This document shows, piece by piece, positions 1 through 8,679 of a stretch of DNA of 64,000 nt (its first letter is position 1; every line of letters starts with the position of its first letter). Under the pieces are notes generated by a model that was not told where the DNA came from, did no database searches, and was given only the letters and a program-made list of their open reading frames with translations. The position numbers and the translations under genes are program-made. Source of the stretch: CAZQXD01 sp964597315 (GTDB taxonomy: Bacteria > Pseudomonadota > Gammaproteobacteria > Competibacterales > Competibacteraceae); NCBI GenBank assembly GCA_964597315.1, contig CAZQXD010000001.1, positions 62,001 to 126,000 of the forward strand, read 5' to 3'.

Positions 1-1009
1 AGGCATCACCAGGGTTCCAGAAGATGGTTCGGTCTGTGAAGTGTCGTATTTCAGGTTTTCGACTGTGATCCGCGTAATCCTGATGGATGAGCACATTGAT
101 GACAGATTCTCGGAAGGCGATATAGTCTGGTGGCATATCCGTGCGCTGCATTGTGGTCGGATCAACATGAAACGGGGTCGTCGCCACCTTTTGGTACCAA
201 TCGAGCAGAGACTGCCAGGAGCGGATAAGATTGAAGTCGAGCACAATCCTATCGGCCCACCTTGATCCGGGTGTGTATTCTCCAAAAACAGTTCCGAACC
301 GCTGACAGTCGGCAACCGGCCGGGGCATGATATCTCGGAACGATCCATCGCGGCCGAACAAAAGAATGGAGGCACGCGATGCTTTCCAGCCCTGCTGAGT
401 TTCTCTGATCAAGCCAAGCTCAAAAAGAAATTCGATGTCATTCTTATCGGCGTAAGATCGATTTCCGGGCTTTCGCTCATAAACGTTGCGATACCAAGAT
501 ATCGTGGAAGGGTCGAAACAGGACTGCAGGTCAAATTCAATGATCTGTCCATCGTATCGATCCGCAGAAGCATCGTTAATCAGCCGCTGAATTTCCTCTT
601 GGCTACAGCGAACATCGGCACCGCCCTTGCGGATGAAAGCCTTTCGAATGTCTTTATTGAGGAAAACAGGTTTTTCGGCTCGTGTGGCCTCTGGCACATA
701 AAAAACGAGAAGGTCATTCCCGTCTATGTTGTGGAGATGTTCCTCAACATTGATTATCAGGCTGATTTTCTCCTTCTGCCGTAAGGTTGACACAAATTCG
801 TTCTGCACCTTGTCGACATCGAGGACACCGACCACTTCAAACCGGGCGCCATCTTTCTTGACGCCGAATACCAAGTGACCGCCAGCGGTGTTGGCAAATG
901 CCGACACGGTTTCATAAGCGTTTTTGGGGACGGCCTGGCGAGCTTCCTTGAACTCGACATCCGTCCACTCATGCGCACTCAGCAACTGTATGAGCTCATC
1001 TTGGGTCAT
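1..1009 (-). CDS. AlbA-domain / RecG-like ATP-binding protein (Schlafen-AAA type), partial, in BREX operon
   Basis: An open frame of about 336 codons starts at ATG 1009 and runs off the left edge, so the C-terminus is missing. It begins MTQDELIQLL, 7 bases after the brxC stop, with an AGGA ribosome site. Residues 15-130 fit the AlbA_2 (Schlafen AAA_4) fold: EFKEA, then FANTAGGHLVFGV, and later FIRKGGADV. Near the edge, RESVINVLIHQDY and FWNPGD fit the RecG-like HATPase_c_4 domain of the COG2865 family. Such proteins are usually annotated as transcriptional regulators or ATP-dependent DNA helicase relatives, and their biochemical role is poorly known. Position directly after brxC, same strand and tight spacing, makes it part of the BREX transcript, where the methylase gene is usual in type 3 systems. 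Base composition looks lower in GC than the chromosomal genes. An accessory effector or regulator role is inference. Confidence 0.85.
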   Translation of the reverse strand, partial: MTQDELIQLLSAHEWTDVEFKEARQAVPKNAYETVSAFANTAGGHLVFGVKKDGARFEVVGVLDVDKVQNEFVSTLRQKEKISLIINVEEHLHNIDGNDLLVFYVPEATRAEKPVFLNKDIRKAFIRKGGADVRCSQEEIQRLINDASADRYDGQIIEFDLQSCFDPSTISWYRNVYERKPGNRSYADKNDIEFLFELGLIRETQQGWKASRASILLFGRDGSFRDIMPRPVADCQRFGTVFGEYTPGSRWADRIVLDFNLIRSWQSLLDWYQKVATTPFHVDPTTMQRTDMPPDYIAFRESVINVLIHQDYADHSRKPEIRHFTDRTIFWNPGDA

Positions 1010-1016
1010 CTTGTCC

Positions 1017-4000
1017 TCATTCCATGACGATCCGCACCTTGGCCGGGTCCTTGCCCTTGGTGAGCTGATCGATGTACTCCTCAAAGCGTTTCTTCATCTC
1101 CGCCGGGGTGGCCGGGCCGTCGGTGACCTGCAGGGCCTGTTGCAGCTCCTGGGCTTTGACGGTGACCTTGACCAGGCCGGAGAGCACCTCCTTCAGGGCA
1201 TGGACAAAGTTGCTGTCCAGCGGCACCGGCAGTTCCTTCGACTTGATGAAGGCCTCCAGCGGTTCGCGGTCGTCGATCTTCAGCAGATCCATGTTGGCCT
1301 GGGTGATCGGGTCCTCCAGGTTGCTGAGGATGGTGGAGGTCCAGGCTGTCACCATGGCGTCGAGCTGGGCGTCCATCTGGTCGATCATCTGCGAGCCTGC
1401 CGCCGCGCCGGTTTCCACCGAAGGCCGGAACCCGCAATGGGGGCATATGGGCGAGGCGTCGAGATTTTGCTCGGTCAGGGCGAAGCAGCTCTTCAGTCCG
1501 GCCAGGCGGTTCTGGTAATCGGTGAGCTGCTGCCGGGGCATCAGGTCGATACCGGCCAGCTTGAGCAGGGTTTGCAGCCGCTGGTCGTTGAGCAGTCCCG
1601 CCTTGCGCTTGTCGTCGTTCACGCCCAGCCTGGCCTTGGTGTGCAGGCCGATGTAGGCGACGGTGTAATCCTTCTTCAACTTTTGCAGCTTGGCCCCGAT
1701 GCTCTGGGACTGGCTGGCCAGCTCGGTCAGGTCGGCCTGCTTGAGGGCATCCAGCACGTCCTGCCGGGTGGTCTTCATGCGATCCACCCAGTCGTGCTCG
1801 GCGGGCAGCACCGCCTCGGCGGTGGAGAGCCAGGACGCCGTCGGGCTGTGGTCCATGATGAACTCGCGCAGGGCGTCCAGCTCATCCAGGGCCTTCACGG
1901 CCTTTTCGTGGGCCAGCACTTCGGGAGCGCTGTAGCGGAAGTTTTTCAGCTTACCCGGCGAGGAGTAGGCCTGGAGCGATTCAAAGAAGCCCTTGGCATC
2001 AATCAGCCCGCTGGCTTGGCTGCGGATGGCCGCCCCGGCAGGATCGGTGCCCGCGAGCAGGTCCAGACCCCAGAAGACAAGCCCTTCGCGCAGGGTCTGC
2101 TGGGTCATGACGATGCGCTTGACGATCTTACCCACCGCCTGTTGCAGGTTCTGCACCGGCTCGTCCTTGCCCTGGGTGACGAGCTGGGCCATCCCCGGCG
2201 TCATGCCGAGCAGTTCGAACAGCGCTTTGAGCGCGGGCAGGTTCCACTCCTTGGGCTGCTCCAGGTGCTTGAAGCGGACCAGCTCGTCCATGCCGGTAGC
2301 GGCAAGTTGCTGCAGCCCGGTGGCGTCGAATTTCTTGCCCGGGATGGCGAGAACGATGTCGCCGGAGTAGACCAGCGCCGCCACCAGGACGCTCACCCAT
2401 TCGGGTTCCAGGCGTGAACCGCCCGGGTTCATGTATTCCAGTCCGTGGTCGTCCTGGATGATCTCGCTGCGGTTGACCACCTGGCCGTGGCCCTTGGCCT
2501 TGACGGCATCGAGGATGAACTTGGTGTACTTCGACTTGTAGGGGTCGATCTTCTCGCCGTCGAGCAGCTCCAGCGCGTCCAGCACGGCGGTGGCCTGCTT
2601 GGTGCGGTTCTGCCCGGCGATGGCCCGCAGGGCGTCCTGCGCGGCCTGGGCACGGTTGTTGCCGGTGATCAGGACCGAGAAGAACGGATAGTCCGGGGCC
2701 TGGTTCTCGAAGTTCGGGGCCAGGCAGACACCGGCGATGGTGTTGACCAGGTCGCGGAAGTTGATGGTCTCGTGGGGCGACAGGCCGGACAGGTCGCGGA
2801 TGGATTTGCCCTTGGCCCATTCGGTCATGGACTTGGCGCGACCCTGATAAGTGACCTCGAAGGCATCGCTCATGTGCTTCTGCAGCCACTGGACCAGCTT
2901 CTTCAGGAAGCCGTTGGCCTTCGATTCATAGGTGGCCTTGGCGTGGCCCGAGGAGGTGGCCGCAAGGTCCAGGGCGGCCGCGTAGCTCTTCAGCGCGTTC
3001 TGGAATTCCTCGTCGGTGCCTTTCAGGCGGAAAAAAACCTCGTCACTCACCTTGCCATCCTTGAAGCGCGGCGGATCGTTGGGCTGGATGAAGTAGAGAT
3101 AAAAGTCCCGCTGCGGCACGGCGGTGGAGCGCTCGTTGGGAGCGCCGAAAAAGAGGTAGCCAGTACGGGCGGCCTTGTGCTCCTGCCAGACCAGTTCGTG
3201 CTGCCAGATTTTGTAGCCGGTGACGTAGGTGGCGTCCTGGCATTCCATGACCCGCTTGAGCGCCTCGTAGTAGAAGCGGTCGAGCTGAGCCTGGCCCAGG
3301 CTTTCGGCCCGCTTGTCGATCAGGGCGTCGAAGTCGTCGGTCTTCTTCAGGTCGAGATAGAACTGGCGGTTGTCAGCATTGAAGGAGATGAACTGGCCGC
3401 TGACTGTCTTGTGGATCTCGCGCAGGACCGTTTCCACATGGGTCTGGAGATCCTTGTCGGGTTCGTCGCTACCCAGCTCGGCGATCAGCGGATCAAACAG
3501 GCAGAGACGGTCGCGCAGTTCCTCGGCGGATGCGCCCATGGGGGCATAGATGTCGCCAGTGGTAAGGCGGTGGACGGACAGCGCATGGATCAGGCGCAGC
3601 GCCATCGGCTTGTATTGCTTGCGGGTGATGGCGTTCTCGATGCGGGATTCCAGCACCTGGCTGCAATCGATGACCGCCCGAATCTCGGGAATGGCACGGA
3701 AAGAAGCGTTCTGTTTGAGCGTGTTCCAGTAGCTGTCGAAGGCGATCAGGCCTGGCTCGTCCTGCGGCACGTCCTTGCCGAGAATGCCTTTCATGCCCAT
3801 GGACAGGGTCTTGAGCACCTCGCGCTTTTCCACCACGGTGACCCGCTCGAATGTGTCGATGTAATCGGGATGCACCGGGAAGAGTCGGACGAACTCGTCC
3901 ATGCGCTCGTTGAGCCCGCCGTAGTATTTGGCAAAAGGCATCAGGTAGTCGCGGATCTTGGCCTGTTGCTCGGTAGTCTTCTTGAGCAGGCGCTCGGCCA

Positions 4001-4763
4001 CGACGAATTTGACGTCGCTGCGGGCGATAAGGATCTGCTCGAAGCGGTCCTTCACCCGGCGGATGCTGTCGGCGACAAAGGCGAAGCGCGGGCTGTCGAA
4101 AATGGCTTCCTGGACACCGGCCATGAAGCGGAAGCGCAGATCCTTGCAGACCTCGCCGACCTCGCGGAGGAAGTTGAGGTCGAGGATCAGCTCCTGGTCC
4201 TTGCGGGTACGCAGGTAGTCGAGCAGCTCGTCGACCACCAGCAGCAGGCCGTGCTCGGGGAAGACCTCGCCGAACTTGGCCATCATGTCTTCGAAGGCCC
4301 GCTTGTGGCTGGAGATGGTGCCTGCCTCGGGGAAGACATATTCCACGCCGAGTTTTTCGAGATGCTCTTCCAGTTCGGCCACCAGGATGTCGCGCAGGGA
4401 CATGGTGGTGGCTCCGATCTCGGTACGGATGACCTTGAAGCGTCCGGCAATCTGAACGGCGGCATCCCGCACCTCTTCGTTTCTCAGCTCTTCCAGCAGG
4501 GAGGCATCCGCGGCGAGGCTGGAGACCACCGACATCAAGTGCGATTTACCGGTGCCGTAGTTACCGACGACCAGCAGGCCCTTGTTATCGACCGGCTGGC
4601 CGAACTGCATCTGAGGGATAACAAGCTGGGTGAGCCGTTCGGCCATTTCCTTGGAAATGACGTAGGTGTTCACCAGATGATGGGCGGCGCTCGATTTGTC
4701 CGCGTCACGCAACTGAACCACCGACTCAATCGGGTCGAACTGGATAAGGTCTCCGTAGTTCAT
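1017..4763 (-). CDS. brxC: BREX P-loop ATPase BrxC (PglY-like, DUF6079-type)
   Basis: This 1248-residue protein has an N-terminal P-loop at about residues 67-76 (VGNYGTGKSH) and a hydrophobic strand ending in acidic residues at LLLVVDELLDYL, which fits Walker B. The remainder is long and mostly helical, with one CPHC motif near residue 1120 that may bind zinc with other residues. Length and start (MNYGDLIQFDPIES) match the BrxC/PglY/DUF6079 ATPases of Bacteriophage Exclusion systems, which block phage DNA replication together with a methylase that marks self DNA. The start codon overlaps the brxF stop as ATGA, so the two are translationally coupled. The next gene leftward follows 7 bases after its stop. 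BrxC is established as essential to BREX defence; its exact activity is unresolved. The identification rests on domain pattern and neighbours. Confidence 0.85.
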   Translation of the reverse strand: MNYGDLIQFDPIESVVQLRDADKSSAAHHLVNTYVISKEMAERLTQLVIPQMQFGQPVDNKGLLVVGNYGTGKSHLMSVVSSLAADASLLEELRNEEVRDAAVQIAGRFKVIRTEIGATTMSLRDILVAELEEHLEKLGVEYVFPEAGTISSHKRAFEDMMAKFGEVFPEHGLLLVVDELLDYLRTRKDQELILDLNFLREVGEVCKDLRFRFMAGVQEAIFDSPRFAFVADSIRRVKDRFEQILIARSDVKFVVAERLLKKTTEQQAKIRDYLMPFAKYYGGLNERMDEFVRLFPVHPDYIDTFERVTVVEKREVLKTLSMGMKGILGKDVPQDEPGLIAFDSYWNTLKQNASFRAIPEIRAVIDCSQVLESRIENAITRKQYKPMALRLIHALSVHRLTTGDIYAPMGASAEELRDRLCLFDPLIAELGSDEPDKDLQTHVETVLREIHKTVSGQFISFNADNRQFYLDLKKTDDFDALIDKRAESLGQAQLDRFYYEALKRVMECQDATYVTGYKIWQHELVWQEHKAARTGYLFFGAPNERSTAVPQRDFYLYFIQPNDPPRFKDGKVSDEVFFRLKGTDEEFQNALKSYAAALDLAATSSGHAKATYESKANGFLKKLVQWLQKHMSDAFEVTYQGRAKSMTEWAKGKSIRDLSGLSPHETINFRDLVNTIAGVCLAPNFENQAPDYPFFSVLITGNNRAQAAQDALRAIAGQNRTKQATAVLDALELLDGEKIDPYKSKYTKFILDAVKAKGHGQVVNRSEIIQDDHGLEYMNPGGSRLEPEWVSVLVAALVYSGDIVLAIPGKKFDATGLQQLAATGMDELVRFKHLEQPKEWNLPALKALFELLGMTPGMAQLVTQGKDEPVQNLQQAVGKIVKRIVMTQQTLREGLVFWGLDLLAGTDPAGAAIRSQASGLIDAKGFFESLQAYSSPGKLKNFRYSAPEVLAHEKAVKALDELDALREFIMDHSPTASWLSTAEAVLPAEHDWVDRMKTTRQDVLDALKQADLTELASQSQSIGAKLQKLKKDYTVAYIGLHTKARLGVNDDKRKAGLLNDQRLQTLLKLAGIDLMPRQQLTDYQNRLAGLKSCFALTEQNLDASPICPHCGFRPSVETGAAAGSQMIDQMDAQLDAMVTAWTSTILSNLEDPITQANMDLLKIDDREPLEAFIKSKELPVPLDSNFVHALKEVLSGLVKVTVKAQELQQALQVTDGPATPAEMKKRFEEYIDQLTKGKDPAKVRIVME

Positions 4764-5275
4764 GCTTGTCCTGCCTCTTTATGATTTTTTTCTGGATCGA
4801 CCGTGGCCGTCCCATCCATGCCCACGATCAGTGCATCGACCGAGTCATAGGCGCGGTACTCGGGATGGCCCGTTTCAGCGTATACAAGCCTTCCGGAGGC
4901 CAAGGTCCCATTCCATGTAGCCACCACGGCGCGGTTCCTCGATAGGCCTAGCAGCAGACGCAAGGGGTCCTGCTTGAGTCCCTTGTCGAACAGGATTTCG
5001 AGATTATCCAGCACCACCAGCGCCCCCGCTTTGTCGGCGATTTGAGCGAGGATCTTCGGCAGCCCCAGTGATCGTTGCTTCGCCGTCAGTTCAAGCAGCT
5101 CACTTGAAAGGGCCAGATTGACATTGATGACGGATGTCCCGAACACTTCGGCAACATCCCGAAGAACGCCGGTTTTGCCGGAACCGGCCTCGCCCACCAA
5201 CAGCACCAGGCGGTGATACAAACCCTCGGCTGCGTTGAGGGATCGTTGTATCTTGTCGTGAATCGGTTCGGCCAC
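4760..5275 (-). CDS. brxF: BREX-3 P-loop protein BrxF
   Basis: A 171-residue protein with one compact ATPase domain. Walker A is GEAGSGKTG (about residues 28-36) and Walker B is GALVVLDNLEILF. Small size, sequence pattern and position directly ahead of brxC match BrxF, which is characteristic of type 3 BREX loci; its molecular role is unknown. The chosen start is GTG 5275, preceded by AAGGAG at good spacing. The gene is the first of the leftward operon: nothing on the same strand lies upstream until the opposite-strand pqiA-like gene at 5437. The stop overlaps the brxC start. Confidence 0.85.
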   Translation of the reverse strand: MAEPIHDKIQRSLNAAEGLYHRLVLLVGEAGSGKTGVLRDVAEVFGTSVINVNLALSSELLELTAKQRSLGLPKILAQIADKAGALVVLDNLEILFDKGLKQDPLRLLLGLSRNRAVVATWNGTLASGRLVYAETGHPEYRAYDSVDALIVGMDGTATVDPEKNHKEAGQA

Positions 5276-5372
5276 GGTCGCTCCTTATTGCTCGCTGTCA
5301 GGCTTGTCGGATTGTATAGACTTCATTTTTCCAAAACAGGAGGATCATCGATTACACCATAAAGGTATCGGC

Positions 5373-5393
5373 TAAACTCTAAACTCTAAGCTT
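5373..5393. repeat. Three tandem 7-bp units at the edge of the BREX island
   Basis: The sequence shows TAAACTC, TAAACTC and then the variant TAAGCTT directly adjacent, about 100 bases upstream of brxF and 44 bases before the pqiA-like start. It lies in a short AT-rich stretch between the leftward BREX operon and rightward chromosomal genes. It could be an operator for either direction or a scar of island insertion. No function is established. Confidence 0.5.
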
Positions 5394-5436
5394 AACAATA
5401 GGTCCGAGTTTCCGAATCACTACCCGTTCAGATGCC

Positions 5437-6036
5437 ATGCCCCATGCCCCTCCCCTACGCGCCTGCCACTGCTGCGGACTGGTCCAGCGCCTGCCCCTGG
5501 CGCCCCCGGGCTTGCGTCCCGTGTGCCGGCGCTGCGCCACTCCCCTAAGCCACGCCAACCCCAACCGCAACCGCTGGACCGCCGCCTTGGCCGTTGCCGC
5601 GCTGGTGTTCTACCCCCCGGCCATGCTGCTGCCGTTGCTGCGCCTGGAGCGCTTGGGGCATACCAGCGAGGACAGTTTGCTGTCCGGGGTGGCGGCCCTG
5701 TGGGGACAGGGCTACTGGCTGGTGGGGGGGGTGGTGCTGCTGTTCTCGGTGGTGCTGCCGCCCCTGAAGCTGGCCGCTCTGGGGCTGCTGTCGGCCGGAG
5801 CTGGAACGCTGGGCCACCATCATCGGGCGCTGACCTACCGGACCGTGGAGGCCCTGGGCCGCTGGGGGATGCTGGACGTGATGCTGGTGGCCATTCTGGT
5901 GGCCTTCGTCAAACTGGGGGGGCTGGTGAGCATCCACGCCGGGCCGGGGCTGACCGCCTTTATCGCCCTGGTGCTGCTTAGCCTGCTGGCCAGCCTGTGT
6001 TTCGACCCGGCGCTGATGTGGGACGAATCCCCTTGA
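5437..6036 (+). CDS. pqiA: PqiA-like integral membrane protein, single-domain
   Basis: A 199-residue membrane protein with an N-terminal zinc-ribbon-like pair of motifs (CHCC at about residue 10 and CRRC at about residue 30), followed by four hydrophobic segments (about 48-68, 92-118, 135-160, 168-190). This is the layout of one PqiA/YebS repeat; E. coli PqiA carries two, so this is a single-unit version. PqiA proteins are inner-membrane partners of MCE-domain tunnels that move lipids between inner and outer membranes. The following MCE gene overlaps its stop, which supports a joint function. No PqiC lipoprotein follows. ATG 5437 is used because it starts just before the first CxxC. Confidence 0.8.
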   Translation: MPHAPPLRACHCCGLVQRLPLAPPGLRPVCRRCATPLSHANPNRNRWTAALAVAALVFYPPAMLLPLLRLERLGHTSEDSLLSGVAALWGQGYWLVGGVVLLFSVVLPPLKLAALGLLSAGAGTLGHHHRALTYRTVEALGRWGMLDVMLVAILVAFVKLGGLVSIHAGPGLTAFIALVLLSLLASLCFDPALMWDESP

Positions 6037-7439
6037 ACGACGACCTGCCCGAGGCCCGATTGGTCCCCCGGCGGCGCGGACCCTGGTTCTGGCTGCTGCC
6101 GCTGCTGGCCCTGGCGGCGGCGGGCGGGCTGGTCTGGCAATCCCTGGGGCAACGGGGCCTGCCCCTGGAGGTCCAGTTCCGTCACGGCCACGGACTCAAA
6201 CCCGGAGACGCCTTGCGCTACCGGGGTATCCAGGTGGGTCGGGTGCGGGGGGTGAGCCTGGCCGAGGGCCTGGACGGCATTCGGGTGACTGCGGAACTGG
6301 ACCCCACGGCCCGGGAGCTGGCTCGGGAAGGCAGCCAGTTCTGGATCGCCCGCCCCCAATTCGGCCTGGACGCCATCACCGGCCTGGACACCGTGGTGGG
6401 GGCCAATTATCTGGGGGTGCTGCCCGGAGAGGGACAACCCCGCCGGGACTTCACCGGTCTAGAGGAGCCGCCCTTACAGGAATTACAAGAACCGGGCGGC
6501 CTGGAGATCGTACTCACCGCCCCTGGCAAGGGTCGGCTGCGGCCCGGAGCGCCGGTGAGTTACCGGGAGGTGGTGATCGGCGCCCTGGTAGCGGTGGACC
6601 TGGCTCGGGACGCCGCCTCGGTGGAAGCCCGGGCCTATATCCGGCCCCGCTACCGGCCCCTGATCCGGGAGGGATTGCGCTTCTGGAAAACCGGTGGCGC
6701 CAAGGTGGAGGCGGGTCTGGGAGGCTTTTCGGTGGCGGTGGACTCGGTGCAGGGGCTGCTGCGGGGGGGCGTGACCCTGGCCATCCCCCCAAACCCTGGC
6801 CACCTGGTGGAGCCGGGCCACCGCTTCCCACTGGCCGAGCAGCCGGACCCGGACTGGCTGGCCTGGTCCCCCAATCTGTCCCTGGTCGCGGCTGCCCCTG
6901 CGACGCGTCCCGAACCCCTGGCCGCCAGCCTAGTCTGGGAGTACAAAAACTTTGCCTATCTCACCCGCGAGGGTCGCCGGGAAGGTCGGGTGCTGCCCGT
7001 GACCGGCGGTTTTCTCGGTCCCAGGGACCTGTTCGACGCCCCAGACGACGCCCTGCCCGGCAGCGTCCGGTCCCAGGTGGGCCAGCTCCCCCTGGTCCCC
7101 CTCCCGAACAGCCGCCCCCGGGCGCCGGGCCTGGCCTGGCTGCCGGTGCGGCACGGTTACTCCCCCTGGACCCTGGCGCGCTGGATCGACGCGCCGGAGG
7201 ATAGCCTGGTGATCGCCGGGTCTGGCCAACCGAACCGGTTTTTGGGAGCGGACGCCTTCCAGGCCGGGGAAGGACTCTGGCTGGTGCGGGTCGCTGCCCC
7301 TTTCGACGCCCCCTGGCACGGGGCCGCCGTGGTTTCGGAACGGGACGGGGCGCTACTGGGGTTGTTGTTGGTCACGGAGGACGGGCCGCGCCTGGCCCGG
7401 GTCCCGGAGACGCTGGAGGTCGATCCCGAGGAATTTTAG
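6033..7439 (+). CDS. MCE-domain (PqiB/MlaD family) membrane-anchored protein with divergent C-terminus
   Basis: After a basic N-terminus (PRRRGPWFWLLPLLALAA) comes one transmembrane helix, then two MCE repeats at roughly residues 35-110 and 155-225, each carrying the hallmark pattern (GDALRYRGIQVGRV and GAPVSYREVVIGAL). E. coli PqiB has three MCE units, so one appears to be missing. From about residue 295 to the end there is a separate region with no family I recognise, including WEYKNFAYLTREG and a Gly-Ala-rich end. The start is uncertain: TTG 6033 overlaps the pqiA stop (TTGA) and gives the usual short cytoplasmic tail, while GTG 6018 and GTG 5997 are also open. The probable role is lipid trafficking across the envelope with the PqiA-like neighbour. 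Confidence 0.75.
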   Translation: MNDDLPEARLVPRRRGPWFWLLPLLALAAAGGLVWQSLGQRGLPLEVQFRHGHGLKPGDALRYRGIQVGRVRGVSLAEGLDGIRVTAELDPTARELAREGSQFWIARPQFGLDAITGLDTVVGANYLGVLPGEGQPRRDFTGLEEPPLQELQEPGGLEIVLTAPGKGRLRPGAPVSYREVVIGALVAVDLARDAASVEARAYIRPRYRPLIREGLRFWKTGGAKVEAGLGGFSVAVDSVQGLLRGGVTLAIPPNPGHLVEPGHRFPLAEQPDPDWLAWSPNLSLVAAAPATRPEPLAASLVWEYKNFAYLTREGRREGRVLPVTGGFLGPRDLFDAPDDALPGSVRSQVGQLPLVPLPNSRPRAPGLAWLPVRHGYSPWTLARWIDAPEDSLVIAGSGQPNRFLGADAFQAGEGLWLVRVAAPFDAPWHGAAVVSERDGALLGLLLVTEDGPRLARVPETLEVDPEEF

Positions 7440-7450
7440 GGGCGCCCTCC

Positions 7451-8275
7451 TCAGCGCAGGGAGAAAGACACCGGTACGATCAGTTCCCGCCGCCCCAGCG
7501 CCGGAGGTGGGGTCGGCAGCGGCTCGGCCCGGCGCAGCAGGTTCAGGGCCTCTCGATCCAGCAGGGCATGGCCGGAACCGGCGTCGATGCGCCGGGACAA
7601 AACCCGGCCCTGTCCGTCCACCACGAAGCCCAGCCGGACCGTGCCCTCCTGGCGGCGCAGCCGGGCCTTGAGGGGATAGCGTTGGTGGCGCTCCAGCCAG
7701 GCCCGCAACCGGGCTAGATAATCAGCCACCGCGCCAGGATCGCCGCCCCCCGCCGTGGCATCGCCGGACCCGACCGGGTTGGGGCCAACCCGCCCCCCCT
7801 GACCGGCTCCGGGGTCGCCGGTCTCCATGGGGCTGGACTGGGGTTCGGCGGCCTGGGTCGCGGGTGGGGAGGGGGGCGCCGCCAGGCGCTCGGGCGACGA
7901 CTTGGCGATCCTCGACAGCTTGGGTTCGGGCTTGGGTTCGGGCTTGGGTTCGGGCTTGGGTTCGGGCTTGGGTTCCGAGGGTCTGGAAACGGCCGTCTCC
8001 GGTTCCGGAGACTTCGCTACCGGAGTAGCCGGGGCGGGCGGTTGCGCCGTGTCAGTAGTTGGCTCCGCCGCCAGATCGTTCTCCTCCGGTTTCCCCTCGC
8101 CCCTCTCTCCCCCCCCTGGGGCCGCTCCCCCGACCGGTCCCAGGGCGATTTCGATGCCCCCCTGGCCCGGTCCCCGAGCGCCTGGCGAGGGCGGGTCCAG
8201 CAGCAGCATCAGGCCCAAGTGTAGGGAAGCGGCCAGGCCCAGGGCGGCCAGCCAATGGAAGAAGCGCAAACGCAT
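7451..8275 (-). CDS. tonB: TonB-like energy transducer
   Basis: The protein has a short cytoplasmic tail, one N-terminal membrane helix (about residues 8-27), a long Pro/Glu/Lys-rich periplasmic spacer with tandem KPEP units, and a C-terminal TonB domain: YPLKARLRRQEGTVRLGFVV, then DREALNLLRRAEPLP. Length (274 residues) is normal. TonB carries proton-motive energy from ExbB/ExbD to outer membrane receptors. Its ATG 8275 overlaps the preceding exbD stop in TGATG, making this the last gene of an exbB-exbD-exbD-tonB operon. No TonB-dependent receptor is visible nearby, so the transported substrate cannot be told. It converges with the MCE gene, 11 bases apart. Confidence 0.9.
   Translation of the reverse strand: MRLRFFHWLAALGLAASLHLGLMLLLDPPSPGARGPGQGGIEIALGPVGGAAPGGGERGEGKPEENDLAAEPTTDTAQPPAPATPVAKSPEPETAVSRPSEPKPEPKPEPKPEPKPEPKLSRIAKSSPERLAAPPSPPATQAAEPQSSPMETGDPGAGQGGRVGPNPVGSGDATAGGGDPGAVADYLARLRAWLERHQRYPLKARLRRQEGTVRLGFVVDGQGRVLSRRIDAGSGHALLDREALNLLRRAEPLPTPPPALGRRELIVPVSFSLR
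7922..7975. repeat. 12-bp tandem repeat encoding KPEP units of TonB
   Basis: Four and a half head-to-tail copies of GGGTTCGGGCTT (read on the plus strand) encode repeated Lys-Pro-Glu-Pro in the TonB spacer. Near-perfect identity between copies suggests recent slippage. A length-variable periplasmic spacer is plausible. Confidence 0.85.
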
Positions 8276-8679
8276 CAAGGGCCGCCCACGGTCAGCAGGC
8301 TCAGCCGGTGAACGCCGGCCACCCGCAGGGCCTCCAGCACCCCCAACAGTTTCTGGGCTTCCAGGGCGGCATCGGCCTTGACCGTCACCGCCAGGTCCGG
8401 GTCGGTCCCCAGCCGCCGGGCCGCCAGGGTAGTGAGCGCGGCTAGATCGACACGCCCGTCGGCCACCGCCAATCGACCCTGGGCGTCCACCAGCACCGCC
8501 AGTTCCCCAGCCTCGGCCCCACTCCCACCGGTGCTTCGAGGCGGCGTCACTGTCAGGAGTTCCGGGGGGCTGAGGGTACCGACCAGCATGAAAAACACCA
8601 GCAAGATGAAAACCACGTTGATCAGCGGCACCAGTCCGGCTTCCGAATCCCGCCGGGGCGGGGGGCGATACAGCCTCAT
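8275..8679 (-). CDS. exbD: ExbD/TolR-family proton channel subunit (second copy)
   Basis: A 134-residue ExbD protein: a short basic N-terminus, one membrane helix containing PLINVVFILLVFFMLVG with the proton-relevant polar residue replaced by Asn (most ExbD proteins have Asp in the LIDVVF motif), then a periplasmic domain. The upstream paralogue retains Asp. ExbD works in a complex with ExbB to drive TonB. ATG 8679 overlaps the stop of the first exbD (ATGA), and its own stop overlaps the tonB start. The Asp-to-Asn change suggests this copy may be structural rather than proton-carrying; that is inference. Confidence 0.85.
   Translation of the reverse strand: MRLYRPPPRRDSEAGLVPLINVVFILLVFFMLVGTLSPPELLTVTPPRSTGGSGAEAGELAVLVDAQGRLAVADGRVDLAALTTLAARRLGTDPDLAVTVKADAALEAQKLLGVLEALRVAGVHRLSLLTVGGP

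Noticed and set aside
2445..4784. Long open frame opposite brxC (779 codons), and a similar one at 924-2417
   Set aside because: They are antisense to a well-recognised ATPase gene, have repetitive LxxL/GxxV composition typical of GC-rich shadow frames and match no family.
5545..5937. Gln/His-rich frame opposite the pqiA-like gene
   Set aside because: Antisense shadow of a membrane protein gene, low-complexity composition and no ribosome site.
7922..7975. CRISPR-like repeat array
   Set aside because: Units are contiguous without spacers and lie in frame inside tonB.
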